Shown here one piece after another: positions 53,942-64,000 of a stretch of DNA of 64,000 nt. The notes under the pieces were generated by a model, which was given only the letters and a program-made list of their open reading frames with translations, did no database searches and was not told where the DNA came from. Position numbers and translations under genes: made by a program. Position 1 is the stretch's first letter; the number at the start of each line of letters is the position of its first letter. The DNA comes from Marvania coccoides. Taxonomy: Eukaryota > Chlorophyta > Trebouxiophyceae > Chlorellales > Chlorellaceae. The stretch is taken from the NCBI GenBank assembly GCA_963854735.1, contig OY978098.1, positions 186,001 to 250,000 of the forward strand. Direction: 5' to 3'.

Positions 53942-55361
53942 TCATGCTGAATGGCGCTGCTCGACGCCACCAGGCGGCATGAAACCGCCGCTGCCGCCAC
54001 CAGCCGTGGCATCAGCGGAGGTGGTTCCCATATCGTAGCCCTGCGCCCTGTAGTGCCGCAAGTAGTCCACCACCACGCCAGACGTCACGTTGTGCGGCTG
54101 CACGTCCAAATCCGCAAAGGTGAGCACCTCTGGGCCTGGCGTCAAAACCAGGTCGGCTGCAAGCTCGTCGATTGCGTCCTCAGTGAAGGCAGGGTTGGGC
54201 CTCCAGGGCGTACGGCGGCCCAGCCACTCCCGTGGCGCCACCATGAGCTTGGCCAGCTCGGAGGGCACCGTCATACTGGACTTCTCCTCACGAATGGTGT
54301 CAAACGTGAAGTCGACGAGCTCCTTCACAGAGTACACCTCAGGACCAGCCAGGTGGTAGGTCTTCCCCATGGAGTCGAAGCTCTGCAGGGCGTTGATGGT
54401 GGCCTGCGCCACGTCGCGCACCCACACCGGCTGCAGCGTGTTGCCGCCGCCACCAATGAGCGGCATGGCGGGGAACATTTTGATCCACTGCGCGTAGCGG
54501 TTGAACACCCGGTCCTCGGTGCCTGTCACAGGCGCAGGCTTGATGATGGTGGCGCGCTCCCCCATCTCCCAGCGAACAGCATCTTCCCCCGCCGCCTTTG
54601 TCCGCAGCCGCCGGCTGGGCGCCTTGTAGTCGGCGCCCAGCGCGGAGAAGTGCACGAACCGCTCGACGCCCGCCTCCTTTGACAGCTTGGCCAGGCGCTT
54701 AGGGATGTCGATGTGGACTTCATCGAAGCCATAGTTCCAGGTTTCAGCATCAGCGCCGATAAAGTTCAGCACCAGGTTGGAGCGGGAGATGGCGTACCGC
54801 ACGGCGTCGTCATCGCGAATGTCGAAATCGGGGAGCATCACCACGCGGCCCAGGTCTCCCATGGGGCGCAGATGCTGAACGTCGACGGGATCACAGCGGT
54901 GAGGGAAAATCAGCTGCGTGCCCATGCGGCCCAGGGACTGCGCAACGTAGCGCGCGAGGAAGCCGGAGCAGCCGAAGATGGTGGCGGTGACGCCGTTGAC
55001 GGAAGAACGTCCGCCGGGGCCGGCGCGGAGGGCGTCGGAGCCGCGGACCGCCAGCTGGGTGGAGTAGGCGCGCGCGGCGGAGGCCGCTTCTGTTTTATTG
55101 TTGGAGGAGGTCGAGGACGAAAGAGGGGATGGTGAGTGATAAAGAACGCGGAGAAGAGGATGAAAAGCTTGTGATAATAAAATGAAACGATGGTGAAAAA
55201 TGGATGATGCGGGGGGGTTTTGGTCTCCACCGCAAGATGAATGTGTGCATTTCATTGCAAAACAGAATTATGTTAGCGATTTGCTGACCTGCCACGAGCT
55301 GCTGCTGCTGTAGCAAGGATCGCAAGTGCGATGCCAAGTGAGAGGCCCTCATCTTGGGCAA
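53942..55361 (-). CDS. NDUFA9: Mitochondrial complex I 39-kDa subunit
   Basis: NADPH-binding accessory subunit of respiratory complex I. Exons 55361-55289 and 55089-53942, joined in phase 1, give 406 residues. The presequence is MRASHLASHLRSLLQQQQLV (second ATG, residue 4, also possible) running into AARAYSTQLAVRG. The short-chain-dehydrogenase-like fold shows TATIFGCSGFLARYVAQSLG (nucleotide loop), LPDFDIRDDDAVRYAISRSN LVLNFIGADAETWNY, VERFVHFSALGADYKAPSR, PVTGTEDRVFNRYAQWI and LQPVWVRDVAQATINAL, which are family signatures. Length matches the family (about 400). Confidence 0.95.
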
Positions 55362-55715
55362 CCCTGAGCACTTTTCGATGCGCTCTCAATGCCCGCTCGC
55401 AAAACTGATTGAAAATTAGGCGATCTCCACGCGTAGCTCGTGCACTTTAAATTTTCCTTGAACAACACAAAAAAAAACCAAAAGAGCGGAGACCGCAGCG
55501 TCCCTCGCTTAATTTTTTTTAATAATAAATGCGAACAGAGTGAGTTGCAATCGCCCCGAGTCCATTCCGCTGTTTTCCGCCCAACTTTCTTTCAGACAGC
55601 GAGGGCAAAGTTTTGTTTTAGTCAGGTTTATTTGTTGTTTTATTTTATTCACCGTAGGCTTGGAGGTGTTAGACCCTTAGCGAGACTGCCTGAGAACCTT
55701 TTCAATCGGCGTCCA
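55362..55715. promoter_or_regulatory. Divergent region, NDUFA9 / aconitase
   Basis: 354 bp between divergent mitochondrial genes, A+T rich toward aconitase. A shared promoter is plausible. No motif identified. Confidence 0.4.
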
Positions 55716-58528
55716 ATGTTCACTGCTCGGGCAGGACGTCGGGCTTTGGTGGAGGCGAGTAATCTGATGTGAAACCTTAATAGTTTGCTCCCATCGCACA
55801 AACTGATGGCGTGTGCATGCTTCCATACTTGTTGCAGGCCAAAGCCCGGCTCTTCAACAATGGGCTCCGCTCGGAGGCCGCCATGTCCAGCATTGCAGGG
55901 ATGGAGAAGGTTTGTAATCGTTAGTCGTCAGGTATTAATCCATGTTTTCACCCGCTAACTCCCCGTTCACCTCTGGGTTTGTAGGCCCCGCTGAGCCGGT
56001 TCGAGGAGGACACCGTCAACGACCGCTACCAGGCCATCGACGAGCGCCTGTCGGTGAGCTGTTTTAGCTGCCTGGCTGCTTCTTTTCTACCCATTTTTAT
56101 ATGCATTTTGTGTGCACACGATCTGCGTCCCACCCCAACCTGTTTTTGCTCCCTAGTTTCCCCCTGCATGTTGCCATAATTTCAGAACCCTCCCCCCACC
56201 TCTTGAATTAATCTGTTTTCTTGCCACCCCGCAGATCGTGCGCCGCCGCCTCAACCGCCCCCTGACCTTCGCCGAGAAGGTGGTGTACGGCCACTTGGAC
56301 GACCCCGAGGGCCAGGACATCGAGCGCGGCGTGTCTTACCTGCGCCTCCGCCCTGACCGCGTGGCCATGCAGGATGCCACTGCCCAGATGGCGGTGCTCC
56401 AGTTCATCTCCTCCGGCCTCCCCGAGACCGCCGTCCCCACCACCATCCACTGCGACCACCTCATCGAGGGCACCACCGCCCCCCAGGCCGACCGCCACAA
56501 TGCCTATGGCGGTATCGCCGATCTGGAGCACGCCGTCAACAACAACCGCGAGGTTTACGACTTCCTGGCGTCCGCGGGGTCCAAGTACGGCATGGGCTTC
56601 TGGCGCCCTGGGTCCGGAATCATCCACCAGATCGTTCTGGAGAACTACGCCTTCCCCGGCGGCATGATGATCGGCACAGATTCCCACACCCCCAACGCGG
56701 GCGGTCTGGGCATGTGCGCGGTGGGTGTGGGCGGCGCTGACGCCGTGGACGTGATGGCTGGGCTGCCGTGGGAGCTCAAAGCCCCCAAGGTGATTGGCGT
56801 GAAGCTCACCGGCAAGCTGTCAAAGTGGTCCTCCCCCAAGGACGTCATCTGCAAAGTGGCGGGCATCCTCACTGTTAAGGGTGGCACTGGCGCCATCGTG
56901 GAGTACTTTGGCCCTGGTCTGGACTACATTTCGTGCACTGGCATGGGCACCATTTGCAACATGGGAGCTGAGATCGGCGCCACCACCTCCATGTTCCCGT
57001 ACAACGCCCGCATGGGAGCCTACCTGAAGGCCACCGGCCGCGAGGGCATCGCCAACCTGGCGGAGGCGTTCCAGGAGAACCTGACGGCCGATGAGGGTGC
57101 CCAGTACGACCAGATCATTGAGATCAACCTCTCCGAGCTGGAGCCCCAGATCAACGGCCCCTTCACCCCCGACCTCGCGCACGGCATCTCCGAGTTTGGA
57201 GACGCCGCGCGCAAGGCCGGTTGGCCCACTACCCTCTCGGCAGGTCTCATCGGCTCCTGCACCAACTCCTCCTACGAGGACATGCAGCGCGCCGCGTCCG
57301 TGGCCAAGCAGGCCCTGGCCGCTGGCATCAAGGCCAAGGTCCCCTTCGCCATCTCCCCCGGCTCCGAGCAGATCCGCGCCACCATTGAGCGCGACGGCCT
57401 CATCGAGATCTTCGAGAAGGTGGGCGGCACCGTGCTGGCCAACGCCTGCGGCCCCTGCATCGGCCAGTGGAAGCGCACTGAAGTGGTCAAGGGCGAGGCC
57501 AACTCCATCGTCACCTCGTTCAACCGCAACTTTGCCGCCCGCAACGACGCTAACCCCGCCACCCACGCCTTTGTGACCTCCCCCGAGATCGTGACTGCAT
57601 TCGCCATCGCTGGAGATCTCACTTTCAACCCCGAGAAGGACACCCTGGTGGGCGCAGACGGCCGCGAGATCATGCTGTCGCCCCCCGAGGGTGATGAGCT
57701 CCCCGCCCGCGGATACGACCCCGGACAAGAGACCTACCAGGCCCCTGCCGGCGGCGAGGTCGACGTCAAGGTGGACCCCGCCTCCCAGCGCCTGCAGCTG
57801 CTGGCTCCCTTTTCGCCGTGGGACGGAAAGGACCTGGCAGATGCTCTGGTGCTGATCAAGGCCAAGGGCAAGTGCACCACCGACCACATCTCCATGGCGG
57901 GGCCCTGGCTCAAGTACCGCGGCCACCTGGACAACATCTCCAACAACATGCTCATCGGCGCGCTTAACTCTGAGAACGAGAAGGTCAACTCCATCAAGAA
58001 CCAGCTCACCGGGGAGTACGGCGCCGTGCCCGACGTGGCGCGTGCCTACAAGGCTGCTGGCGTGCCCTGGGTGGTGAGTTGATTTCATAGTAACTTACAT
58101 AATTAAATTGGTTTTCGTCGTGATTTTTAGTGCTCATTTTATTTTATTTATTTGTGTAGGTCATTGGTGACGAGAACTACGGAGAGGGCTCGTCCCGCGA
58201 GCACGCGGCCCTGGAGCCCCGCCACCTGGGCGGCTACGCCGTGATCGTCAAGTCCTTTGCCCGCATCCACGAGACCAACCTCAAGAAGCAGGGCATGCTG
58301 CCCCTCACCTTCGCCGACCCCAGCGACTACGACAAGGTGTCTCCCTTTGACAAGATCACCCTCAAGGGCATCACTGCGCTCGCGCCCGGCTCTCAGCTGA
58401 CGCTGGAGGGCAAGCGGCCGGACGGCACCACATACAGCTTCCCCCTGAACCACACCTTCAACGACAACCAGATCATGTGGCATCGGGCGGGCAGCGCATT
58501 GAATTCGCTCAAAAACTCGCACAAATAG
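55716..58528 (+). CDS. ACO: Aconitate hydratase, mitochondrial
   Basis: Fe-S enzyme converting citrate to isocitrate in the TCA cycle. Exons 55716-55754, 55838-55909, 55985-56053, 56235-58073 and 58160-58528 give 795 residues. Exon 1 ([13 protein letters not shown]) is a basic mitochondrial presequence. The mitochondrial-type core includes [29 protein letters not shown], the cluster ligands [11 protein letters not shown] and [29 protein letters not shown] and, across the last splice, [30 protein letters not shown]. The first intron has a GC donor (GGAG|GCGAGT, 55755); a GT donor one base out of phase would need a poor acceptor. Codon usage is strongly biased to C-ending codons, consistent with high expression. 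Confidence 0.97.
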
Positions 58529-58980
58529 ATGGTTAAGAGGGCTGTGCAAGTTGTATTGAGCGTCGCTCAAAAGGGCATAAAACAAACTTGAAGTGTGTTT
58601 AATTCCCCGCTTAGTTTAACTCCTGCATCGAAATCCTTGATTTTTGGAAGTGTAAATACTATGAAATGAAACGGGCTGAGAGGGCAGTGCTGCGAAGACC
58701 GCAATTTGCGCGGCACCGAAGAAGAAAAATAAGCGGCAGCAATCCAAAAATTGCTCTAGTCGCTCCTTTCTTCTTCTCGCCTCCTTCCCATGCCCGTATG
58801 CTCGCTATTTTCCTCTCTATGGAAATTTCTTAGCCCGCTGTCAAAGAGTGAGTGGATTCGGTCAACGTTGATGGCGGAATGATGACGTGGAATGTGTATG
58901 AAGCTCAATGCATACTGGCCTTCGAGGCATTGTTTAAACTTTGAAAACAGAATAAAAAGAGCTTAGAAGAAACTCCCGAC
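58529..58980. other. Intergenic region between two plus-strand genes
   Basis: 452 bp. AATAAAAAGAGC about 30 bp upstream of the next start codon could be a TATA-type element or leader sequence. Nothing else seen. Confidence 0.4.
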
Positions 58981-60884
58981 ATGAAGAACCATGGCGCCGC
59001 GCTGTGTGTGGCCAGCCTTTTGATTTTGTCGATATCATGTGCGCTCGCAGACGACCCGTTCTGCAAGTAAGCTGCTTTTGCATGTCTTTTTTAAGTATTG
59101 CATTATTATTTCAATTTTCATTAGTATTTCAATGGATTTCTGACATGAAACCAGGTTGTTTATGGCATAACCATAAAGTTTTGCTGTTGGTGCAATGAAT
59201 TGTCTGCAATTAACACCAGAAACTCTGGTGTCCGATCTGCCCTTGGGGGAGTGCCCCTGGGAGGCCGCGGGATGGTCCTGGGAATTTGAATTAATACAAT
59301 TACATGTATATGGTTTCGCGCAGAGAGATTGACAATGCAGACGTGTGGGGATGGAATCCTGACTGCCGCCGGCGCAACACGTTGAAGTCCTGCAGGTGGT
59401 CTATTATGCTTTACTGCAGTATTCAACAAAAAAATGCACCCTTCCTTCTCTTATTCAGTGCATCTACTCTCCCTTTTTCTTGCAGCCAGGGACATGGCGT
59501 GAAATACTCACATTACGGCTCTGATGTTTCCTGCGTCTGGCACCACCTGGAGCCTGAGAAGCTTACCGAAATTATCAACATAACAAACATCGGCTGGGGG
59601 TTCACAGTACCTGTGGATTACTACCAGAATCTCAGCTACAGGGGCACATTTTGCTCCCTGAGAGTCACCGCGTCTCTGGACGAAGCCTCGGCAAAGGGCA
59701 TGCTTGGCATGTACCTGGTGCTCTTTGGAGGTCCTCTAGGCACATCCTTAGGATTCAAGCTGGGGCAAATCGACCCCGAAATCCAACCATCCAGGCAAGA
59801 AGAGGCCCTTATTCGTTGATTTATTTTCTGATTTGCAATGTATTCGCTTTTGAATTACCGCGATTCTCTGCGCTTTGCCATCAGGTACAACCAGAACTAC
59901 CCCGTCCGGCCGGCATCGTCTTCCGGCTGCACTGTGGGTCTGGGAGGGCCAAACACCTGTTCAGCAGAGCTTGTTGCCCCCCACGGTTACGCCCTCGACC
60001 CCAGGTTCACATTTAACATGCTGAAAGCCGATTTCTTCACCAAAACATACGTGAAGACCTGGGTGCCATACAACGACTCTAAAGGCAATGAAATTCCTTT
60101 CCGCGTCAAGCTGAAGCACGAGTGGGCGCGGTGCAAGGCAACCAACAAGCCGGGCTGGCCCAAAGAGATCATGTGAGTTGCTTTCTGCTTTCTAAATCTG
60201 CAGTCCCGCTGGCGTTCGTTTTGAGAGCGCTGTGGTGGAACTGATCGATGCTGCTTCTATTGCGCCTACAGGTCAAGCGACAGCGTCTTATTTGGGTCAA
60301 CACCCTTCAATCGCGCCCAGCAGATCTATATGTTCGACGAAATAAGTATTTTTGCTGACTACTATTACACTGTGTCGTACCGGGTCTATGACGTTTCGTT
60401 CGTGAGCGGAGTGGACTGGAAGGTCAGCGTCAGCCGTCCCCAGGGGAAGAAAACTCCACTGACGGTATTTCTCTTCGAGAGGGGCTCCAACAAGGTCGAG
60501 GTCAACTGTAATGACACTCCGGAAAAATGCAACCTCCGCATGCCGCTCCTCTGGAGGATGCAGATCACCGATAACCAAGTCTTTGGCGACTGTCCCAAGC
60601 ATAAAAATTGCTTGCCGCCCAAAAGAATCGCAATCAAAGGCACACTTTGCAAGGGAACCAGGTGTAGCGGCAAAGCCCGGGGCCTCAACCCTTCCAAGCT
60701 GTATTCACTATTTGTTTCTTACCCGCGGTTTGACGACCCCTTTGCGTTCGCCCGGGTTATTCCTGATGAGGAGGTGGGCGAGGCGCCGCCGCCCAAGCCC
60801 GTCAAGAGCCCTTACACGACGCAGCTGGTAAACGTGAAGCTGGTGCCAAAGTACTGGAAGCTGGGCAAGGTGCAGACGGCTTGA
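58981..60884 (+). CDS. Secreted protein of unknown function
   Basis: Exons 58981-59066, 59324-59395, 59486-59794, 59885-60172 and 60272-60884 give 455 residues. Clear signal peptide (MKNHGAALCVASLLILSISC ALA|DDPFC). The mature part is rich in Cys, Trp and Tyr: DVWGWNPDCRRRNTLKSC, DVSCVWHHLEPEK, NISNIGWG-like repeats of beta strands, and CNDTPEKC, CPKHKNCLPP, CKGTRC in the second half. No known domain recognised. Three splice phases agree, and intron 3 starts with GC (CCAG|GCAAGA at 59795). A dispersed repeat lies inside intron 1. Extracellular matrix or defence roles are open. Confidence 0.75.
59214..59286 (-). repeat. Dispersed short repeat, copy B
   Basis: Reverse-complement relative of 49436-49516, inside intron 1 of the 455-residue secreted-protein gene. 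Starts with the palindrome ACCAGAAACTCTGGT. Confidence 0.85.
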
Positions 60885-60939
60885 TTTGCTGGTTTTGGGG
60901 GGAGCGGCAGGCTGGGGTTGATGAACATTTTTTCCTGCA

Positions 60940-60967
60940 GCGTTGGGGAATGCGCATTCCCCAACGC
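60940..60967. repeat. Perfect 28-bp palindrome
   Basis: GCGTTGGGGAATGC followed directly by its exact reverse complement GCATTCCCCAACGC, with no loop. It lies 56 bp after the stop of the secreted-protein gene and before the convergent flavoprotein gene. Confidence 0.97.
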
Positions 60968-61122
60968 ATGCGCTGCGCTGTCAGAATAAATTTTAAATGG
61001 TTTTACAATTGCATGGAGTGGGCAAGCCGACCTGAAATTGTATTCGCGCACCTAGTTTTTTATTTAATAAATTCATATTATAATGTATGTAAAACTCCAC
61101 CCCAGCAACAGATAATGATGAT

Positions 61123-62640
61123 TTATAAAACCACGGCCGTCAACGCCTTCTCCTTTGCAACATGAAACAGCCCGATGTCTTCTCCCCCTACGCGAGAGAA
61201 TGGTGCCTCCAGGCCGCAGCTCTGCCCCGGCCTCTCAGCAATGCACTCTGCCATCGCTGCCCCGCTCAGCACAGCGTTCTCAAGGCAACCGCCGCCCCTC
61301 ACCCAATCCCCAACGATGCCGACCCTCCCTTCCGCATCCCAAATGCAGTCCACACCCGGCGAGTTCAGCGGCAGCGCTGCGCCCCACAGCTGCGCTTTTA
61401 AAAATGCCGCCTCAGGCAAATCGCTGCGAGGGACCCCCAGCGCCGCAGCGAACGCGCCCAGCATCTCTTCCATCACCCGGGCGACAACTTCGGGAGGCAG
61501 CGCCTCTTGCGGGGCCTTGTTGATCTTGCCGTAGCTCTGAGTGCTCAACAGCGACCAACACTCCAAAATCGACGCAGCCCCGTCCTTTCGCTGCACCAAT
61601 CCCAGCTTTGCGGTGTTGTTAGCCACCCAAGACAGCACATCGCTGCCCTGCACAAACGCGCCTTGCATGGCAGAGGAAGAAAGTTTGCCTTGCAGCGGCA
61701 CCGCACCGTGGAACGCTGCCATGAGCACCCAGCACGCGCTAAGCTTCAGCCGCCGCAGCTGCGAGTGGATGGCGGGCACCCCTGCGGGGGAGGTCAGCCT
61801 GTTGGCGCACTTGCCGTTGTGCGCAATGACTACCGCCGAAAAATGACTACCGCTGCGACCCCGGCCAGAAACTTTCCACCCGCTGGAATCCGCGCGCATG
61901 GAGCCCACCCACACGGGCCGCTGCACTTCCACCAGCCCAGTCTCCTCGGCTGCGGCGCACAGATACTCAGCCAGCTGCCGCATCCCGCCAACTCCAAAGT
62001 ATCGCAGCCCCCCCTCCTGCTGGGGCGGTAATGCCGTGTACTTCCCTCCAACTCCCAGATTTCCAACTGTCGCGCCTTCCCAGCGCCGCGCCGCCCCCGC
62101 TGCCTCCCATTCCTCCACCATGGCTTGAAATCTTGGGTGTGCCACCGTCCAAAATTGAGCTGCATGGTCAAACACGAGCCTTGAATCCACGAAACTCGGT
62201 GCAGGGCGGCGCAGGGACCCGTCGTCAGTGCTGCGCGTGGCCAAGCGGCCCCCTGGGCCGTGCTCTCCCGTGTCAAAGACGGTGGACCGAATGCCGCGGC
62301 GGGCAAGCTCTAAAGCGCAAACTAGGCCTGACAAGCCGCCTCCAATGATAGCGACGGTAGGGTTTGGGGGGAATGCGGATTTAAAGGCCACGCGCCTGGG
62401 GGTGCGAGTGGGCGCGGGTGTGCAGGTGGAGGGCCGTGTGGTGGGTGGTGGGGTTGTTGGTTTTGGTGAGGTGGATGGGCGACGAGGGGTGGGCTTAGGG
62501 GTGAGGCGTGGGGAAGAGGATGAAGACGCGATGGTGAGCAGCGCGAGCTGTCTGGAGTCCGCAATAAAGGTGGGCATTTTTCCAGAAATTGAAATTGCTT
62601 TTTGTTGGGGTAGAAGAATGTCGAGTGGATGGCTAATCAA
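61123..62640 (-). CDS. Renalase-like FAD/NAD(P)-binding amine oxidoreductase
   Basis: One exon. Up to 505 residues, but the ATG at 62577 (MPTFIADSRQ, 484 residues) is the better start because a proline/serine-rich plastid-transit-like stretch follows (SSPRLTPKPTPRRPSTSPKP). The FAD dinucleotide-binding fold is TVAIIGGGLSGLVCALELAR RGI, then VFDTGEHGPGGRLATRS (the GG-R motif). Other matches to renalase-type proteins are FDHAAQFWTV, GVGGMRQLAEYL and the C-terminal GIVGDWVRGGGCLENAVLSG. Substrate unknown. Plants have similar plastid-predicted enzymes. Confidence 0.88.
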   Translation of the reverse strand: MISHPLDILLPQQKAISISGKMPTFIADSRQLALLTIASSSSSPRLTPKPTPRRPSTSPKPTTPPPTTRPSTCTPAPTRTPRRVAFKSAFPPNPTVAIIGGGLSGLVCALELARRGIRSTVFDTGEHGPGGRLATRSTDDGSLRRPAPSFVDSRLVFDHAAQFWTVAHPRFQAMVEEWEAAGAARRWEGATVGNLGVGGKYTALPPQQEGGLRYFGVGGMRQLAEYLCAAAEETGLVEVQRPVWVGSMRADSSGWKVSGRGRSGSHFSAVVIAHNGKCANRLTSPAGVPAIHSQLRRLKLSACWVLMAAFHGAVPLQGKLSSSAMQGAFVQGSDVLSWVANNTAKLGLVQRKDGAASILECWSLLSTQSYGKINKAPQEALPPEVVARVMEEMLGAFAAALGVPRSDLPEAAFLKAQLWGAALPLNSPGVDCIWDAEGRVGIVGDWVRGGGCLENAVLSGAAMAECIAERPGQSCGLEAPFSRVGGEDIGLFHVAKEKALTAVVL

Positions 62641-62866
62641 GTTGATTATTTTATCGCCGCTACCTCTTATTTCGAATATATCAATTAAATAATAGAATAA
62701 AGCACGCTGAAAATTTGTGAATTTAAAAAATAAAAATGTGTTTTTTTTTTTGTTTTTTTTTCATGAATCGAGAAAATATTTTAAATCTATAATTGTTGAA
62801 ATTGTGGAGGTTGCCTAACACACCAGTAACAAAACACCCAGAACTCCAGCTGCACAAAAACATATA
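62641..62866. promoter_or_regulatory. Divergent region, flavoprotein / FOLB
   Basis: 226 bp, A+T rich, with a T-run (62741-62760). Should include both promoters. Confidence 0.4.
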
Positions 62867-63594
62867 ATGTTAAGATTTTCATCCAGGGCTCGGAGCTTGG
62901 CGCAGGCAAGCAGTTTTCCCACGAATAAAAATCATCAAAAAAATGATTACACATCTAACTGCTCATTCCCCACGCTCAACTCCTCAGGGCTTTCGCTTTG
63001 TGGCCAATTTGCACTCATCGCCGCCAGCAGCCGACGAAATTTTTATGAAAGGCCTCGTATTTCATGGCTATCACGGCGTGCTGGATGAGGTAATCAGCTT
63101 TTGATGCGCCCATTTCTCTGCCTCTGCCATGGCTAAGAATGTTCATTCTGTCCTGCTCCTTTGATTTGTTTTTGTAGGAGCGGAGCTTGGGACAAAAATT
63201 TGTTGTCAACGTCAACATGGCGACCTGCCTTAAGGAAGCTGGACGCTCTGACGATCTTAACGACACCATTAACTATGCAGCGGTATATGGGTGAGCAAAA
63301 AAGCGTTATATTTGTTTATTATACAGCAAATTTATTTTATTTTTTGCTGATTAGCTTCGCGTTTTTTTCCTGATCCCCTGCAGGGACATCAAGCGCATTG
63401 TCGAAGGCCAGCCCCACCTATTGATAGAGAGCGTGGCTGAAAGCATAGCAGGCAGCATTTTATCGCAGCATGGCAGCGTGCGTAGCGTGACTGTGCAGGT
63501 CAGCAAACCTCACGTGGCGGTGAGCGGAGTGGTGGATTGCCTTGGAGTGGAGATCACTCGATCGAATGCTGCTGCGGACGGAGGAAAATATTAA
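62867..63594 (+). CDS. FOLB: Dihydroneopterin aldolase (folate synthesis)
   Basis: Converts dihydroneopterin to 6-hydroxymethyl-dihydropterin plus glycolaldehyde. Preferred exons 62867-62905, 62988-63089, 63178-63290 and 63384-63594 give 154 residues. FolB motifs: EIFMKGLVFHGYHGVLDEER SLGQKFVVNV, NDTINYAAVYG|DIKRIVEG, LLIESVAESIAGSIL, VTVQVSKPHVA. Exon 1 (MLRFSSRARSLAQ|GFRFVA) would be a mitochondrial presequence and its donor is GC (GCAG|GCAAGC). Alternatively translation starts at 62952 (MITHLTAHS) with no first intron. Confidence 0.9.
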
Positions 63595-64000
63595 CACTTT
63601 TGGAGGCAAGGCTCGTTGTTGATCCGTTGGTCTTTAATTGAAAACCTTTTGGCTGGCAAATTTTGAAGTAGCAGCTCTTTAAAGTCCAGAAGCAAAGGAA
63701 TTCATCTCTCGCATTCAAATGCGGCAAAATATATGTGCAATTATTAATAATAATATCAAAAAAAGAGTAGCCCGTTGTGGGCTTGATTTCGGACGTTGTG
63801 GTCTTCTGACGTCGTGGATGGAATTGCTACAAAACTCCACTGCCACTGCCTGGTCTGAACCTGGCCACGGAGGCGCACCTTCCTGGGCCTTTTCGGTGAG
63901 TTCATGTTGTGCGAGTGTGCGGGGCCCTTTAACCAGCCGGTTGACTTGGATGGCAACCCACCTACCTGAGCTTTATCATGTTCCCCACCGACCTGGGCTC
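63595..64000. other. Right end, possibly part of a minus-strand gene
   Basis: 406 bp after FOLB. On the minus strand a donor-like CTCAG|GTAGGT lies at about 63966-63960, and an open frame runs 63956-63756, so the window may cut through the 3' part of a gene. No family recognised. Confidence 0.3.

Noticed and set aside
55757..55845. Alternative GT donor for aconitase intron 1
   Set aside because: It keeps frame only with a weak AAAG acceptor. The GC donor with TTGCAG is better, but this remains the least certain of the GC cases together with FOLB.
56208..58088. Long minus-strand open frames across the aconitase exon
   Set aside because: C-ending codon bias in aconitase leaves the antisense frame free of stops. 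The Gly/Val-rich translation has no domain.

Overview
This 64 kb window is nuclear DNA from a photosynthetic eukaryote, most likely a unicellular green alga. Genes are split by short spliceosomal introns. The gene set combines universal eukaryotic genes (PES1, SEC10, SPT4, CSN2, TBCCD1, USE1, ATG6) with plastid genes (DXR, VTE3, VTE1, a plastid-type uroporphyrinogen decarboxylase) and an SnRK2-type kinase, which points to the green lineage. Exons are G+C rich, while introns and spacers are clearly A+T rich. The species and class cannot be named from the sequence alone. I model 35 protein genes and one broken gene copy. I see no rRNA, tRNA, CRISPR array or bacterial operon.

Layout. 0.1-9 kb: PES1 (-), a small membrane protein (-), VTE3 (-), an RBBP6-like DWNN protein (+). 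9-18 kb: PRMT3 (-), SEC10 (+), a U2AF65-like splicing factor (-), COQ3 (+), a low-molecular-weight phosphatase (-). 18-28 kb: RPA12 (+), SnRK2-like kinase (-), DXR (-), an F-box/MBD4-like glycosylase fusion (+), a secreted beta-helix protein (-) flanked on its far side by a broken second copy of the F-box gene, and a small coiled-coil protein (-). 28-39 kb: UROD (-), two proteins of unknown function (+), a PhoD-like phosphatase (+), ATG6/Beclin (-), USE1 (+), a GGCT-like protein (-). 39-54 kb: VTE1 (+), a PQ-loop transporter (-), SPT4 (+), NAA40 (-), an ISG12-like protein (-), TBCCD1 (+), a MATE transporter (-), CSN2 (+). 54-64 kb: NDUFA9 (-), aconitase (+), a secreted protein (+), a renalase-like flavoprotein (-), dihydroneopterin aldolase (+).

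Neighbouring genes are mostly unrelated housekeeping functions. One thematic link is plastid isoprenoid and tetrapyrrole supply: DXR, VTE3, VTE1 and UROD all feed tocopherol or chlorophyll. Several divergent pairs share very short promoters, down to 71 bp between ATG6 and USE1.

The most unusual points are these. (1) About 9 of 61 modelled introns start with GC instead of GT, always GC-purine-A-G, and in most the reading frame or a conserved motif requires it. (2) A predicted fusion of an F-box to an MBD4-type DNA glycosylase domain, with a recent, frameshifted partial duplicate about 3 kb away. (3) Two genes (NAA40, CSN2) whose first coding exon is only the ATG. (4) Several informational proteins with lost or rearranged domains: PRMT3 and RPA12 have degenerate zinc sites, the RBBP6-like protein lacks a RING, and a U2AF65-like protein carries an hnRNP H/F-type RRM.
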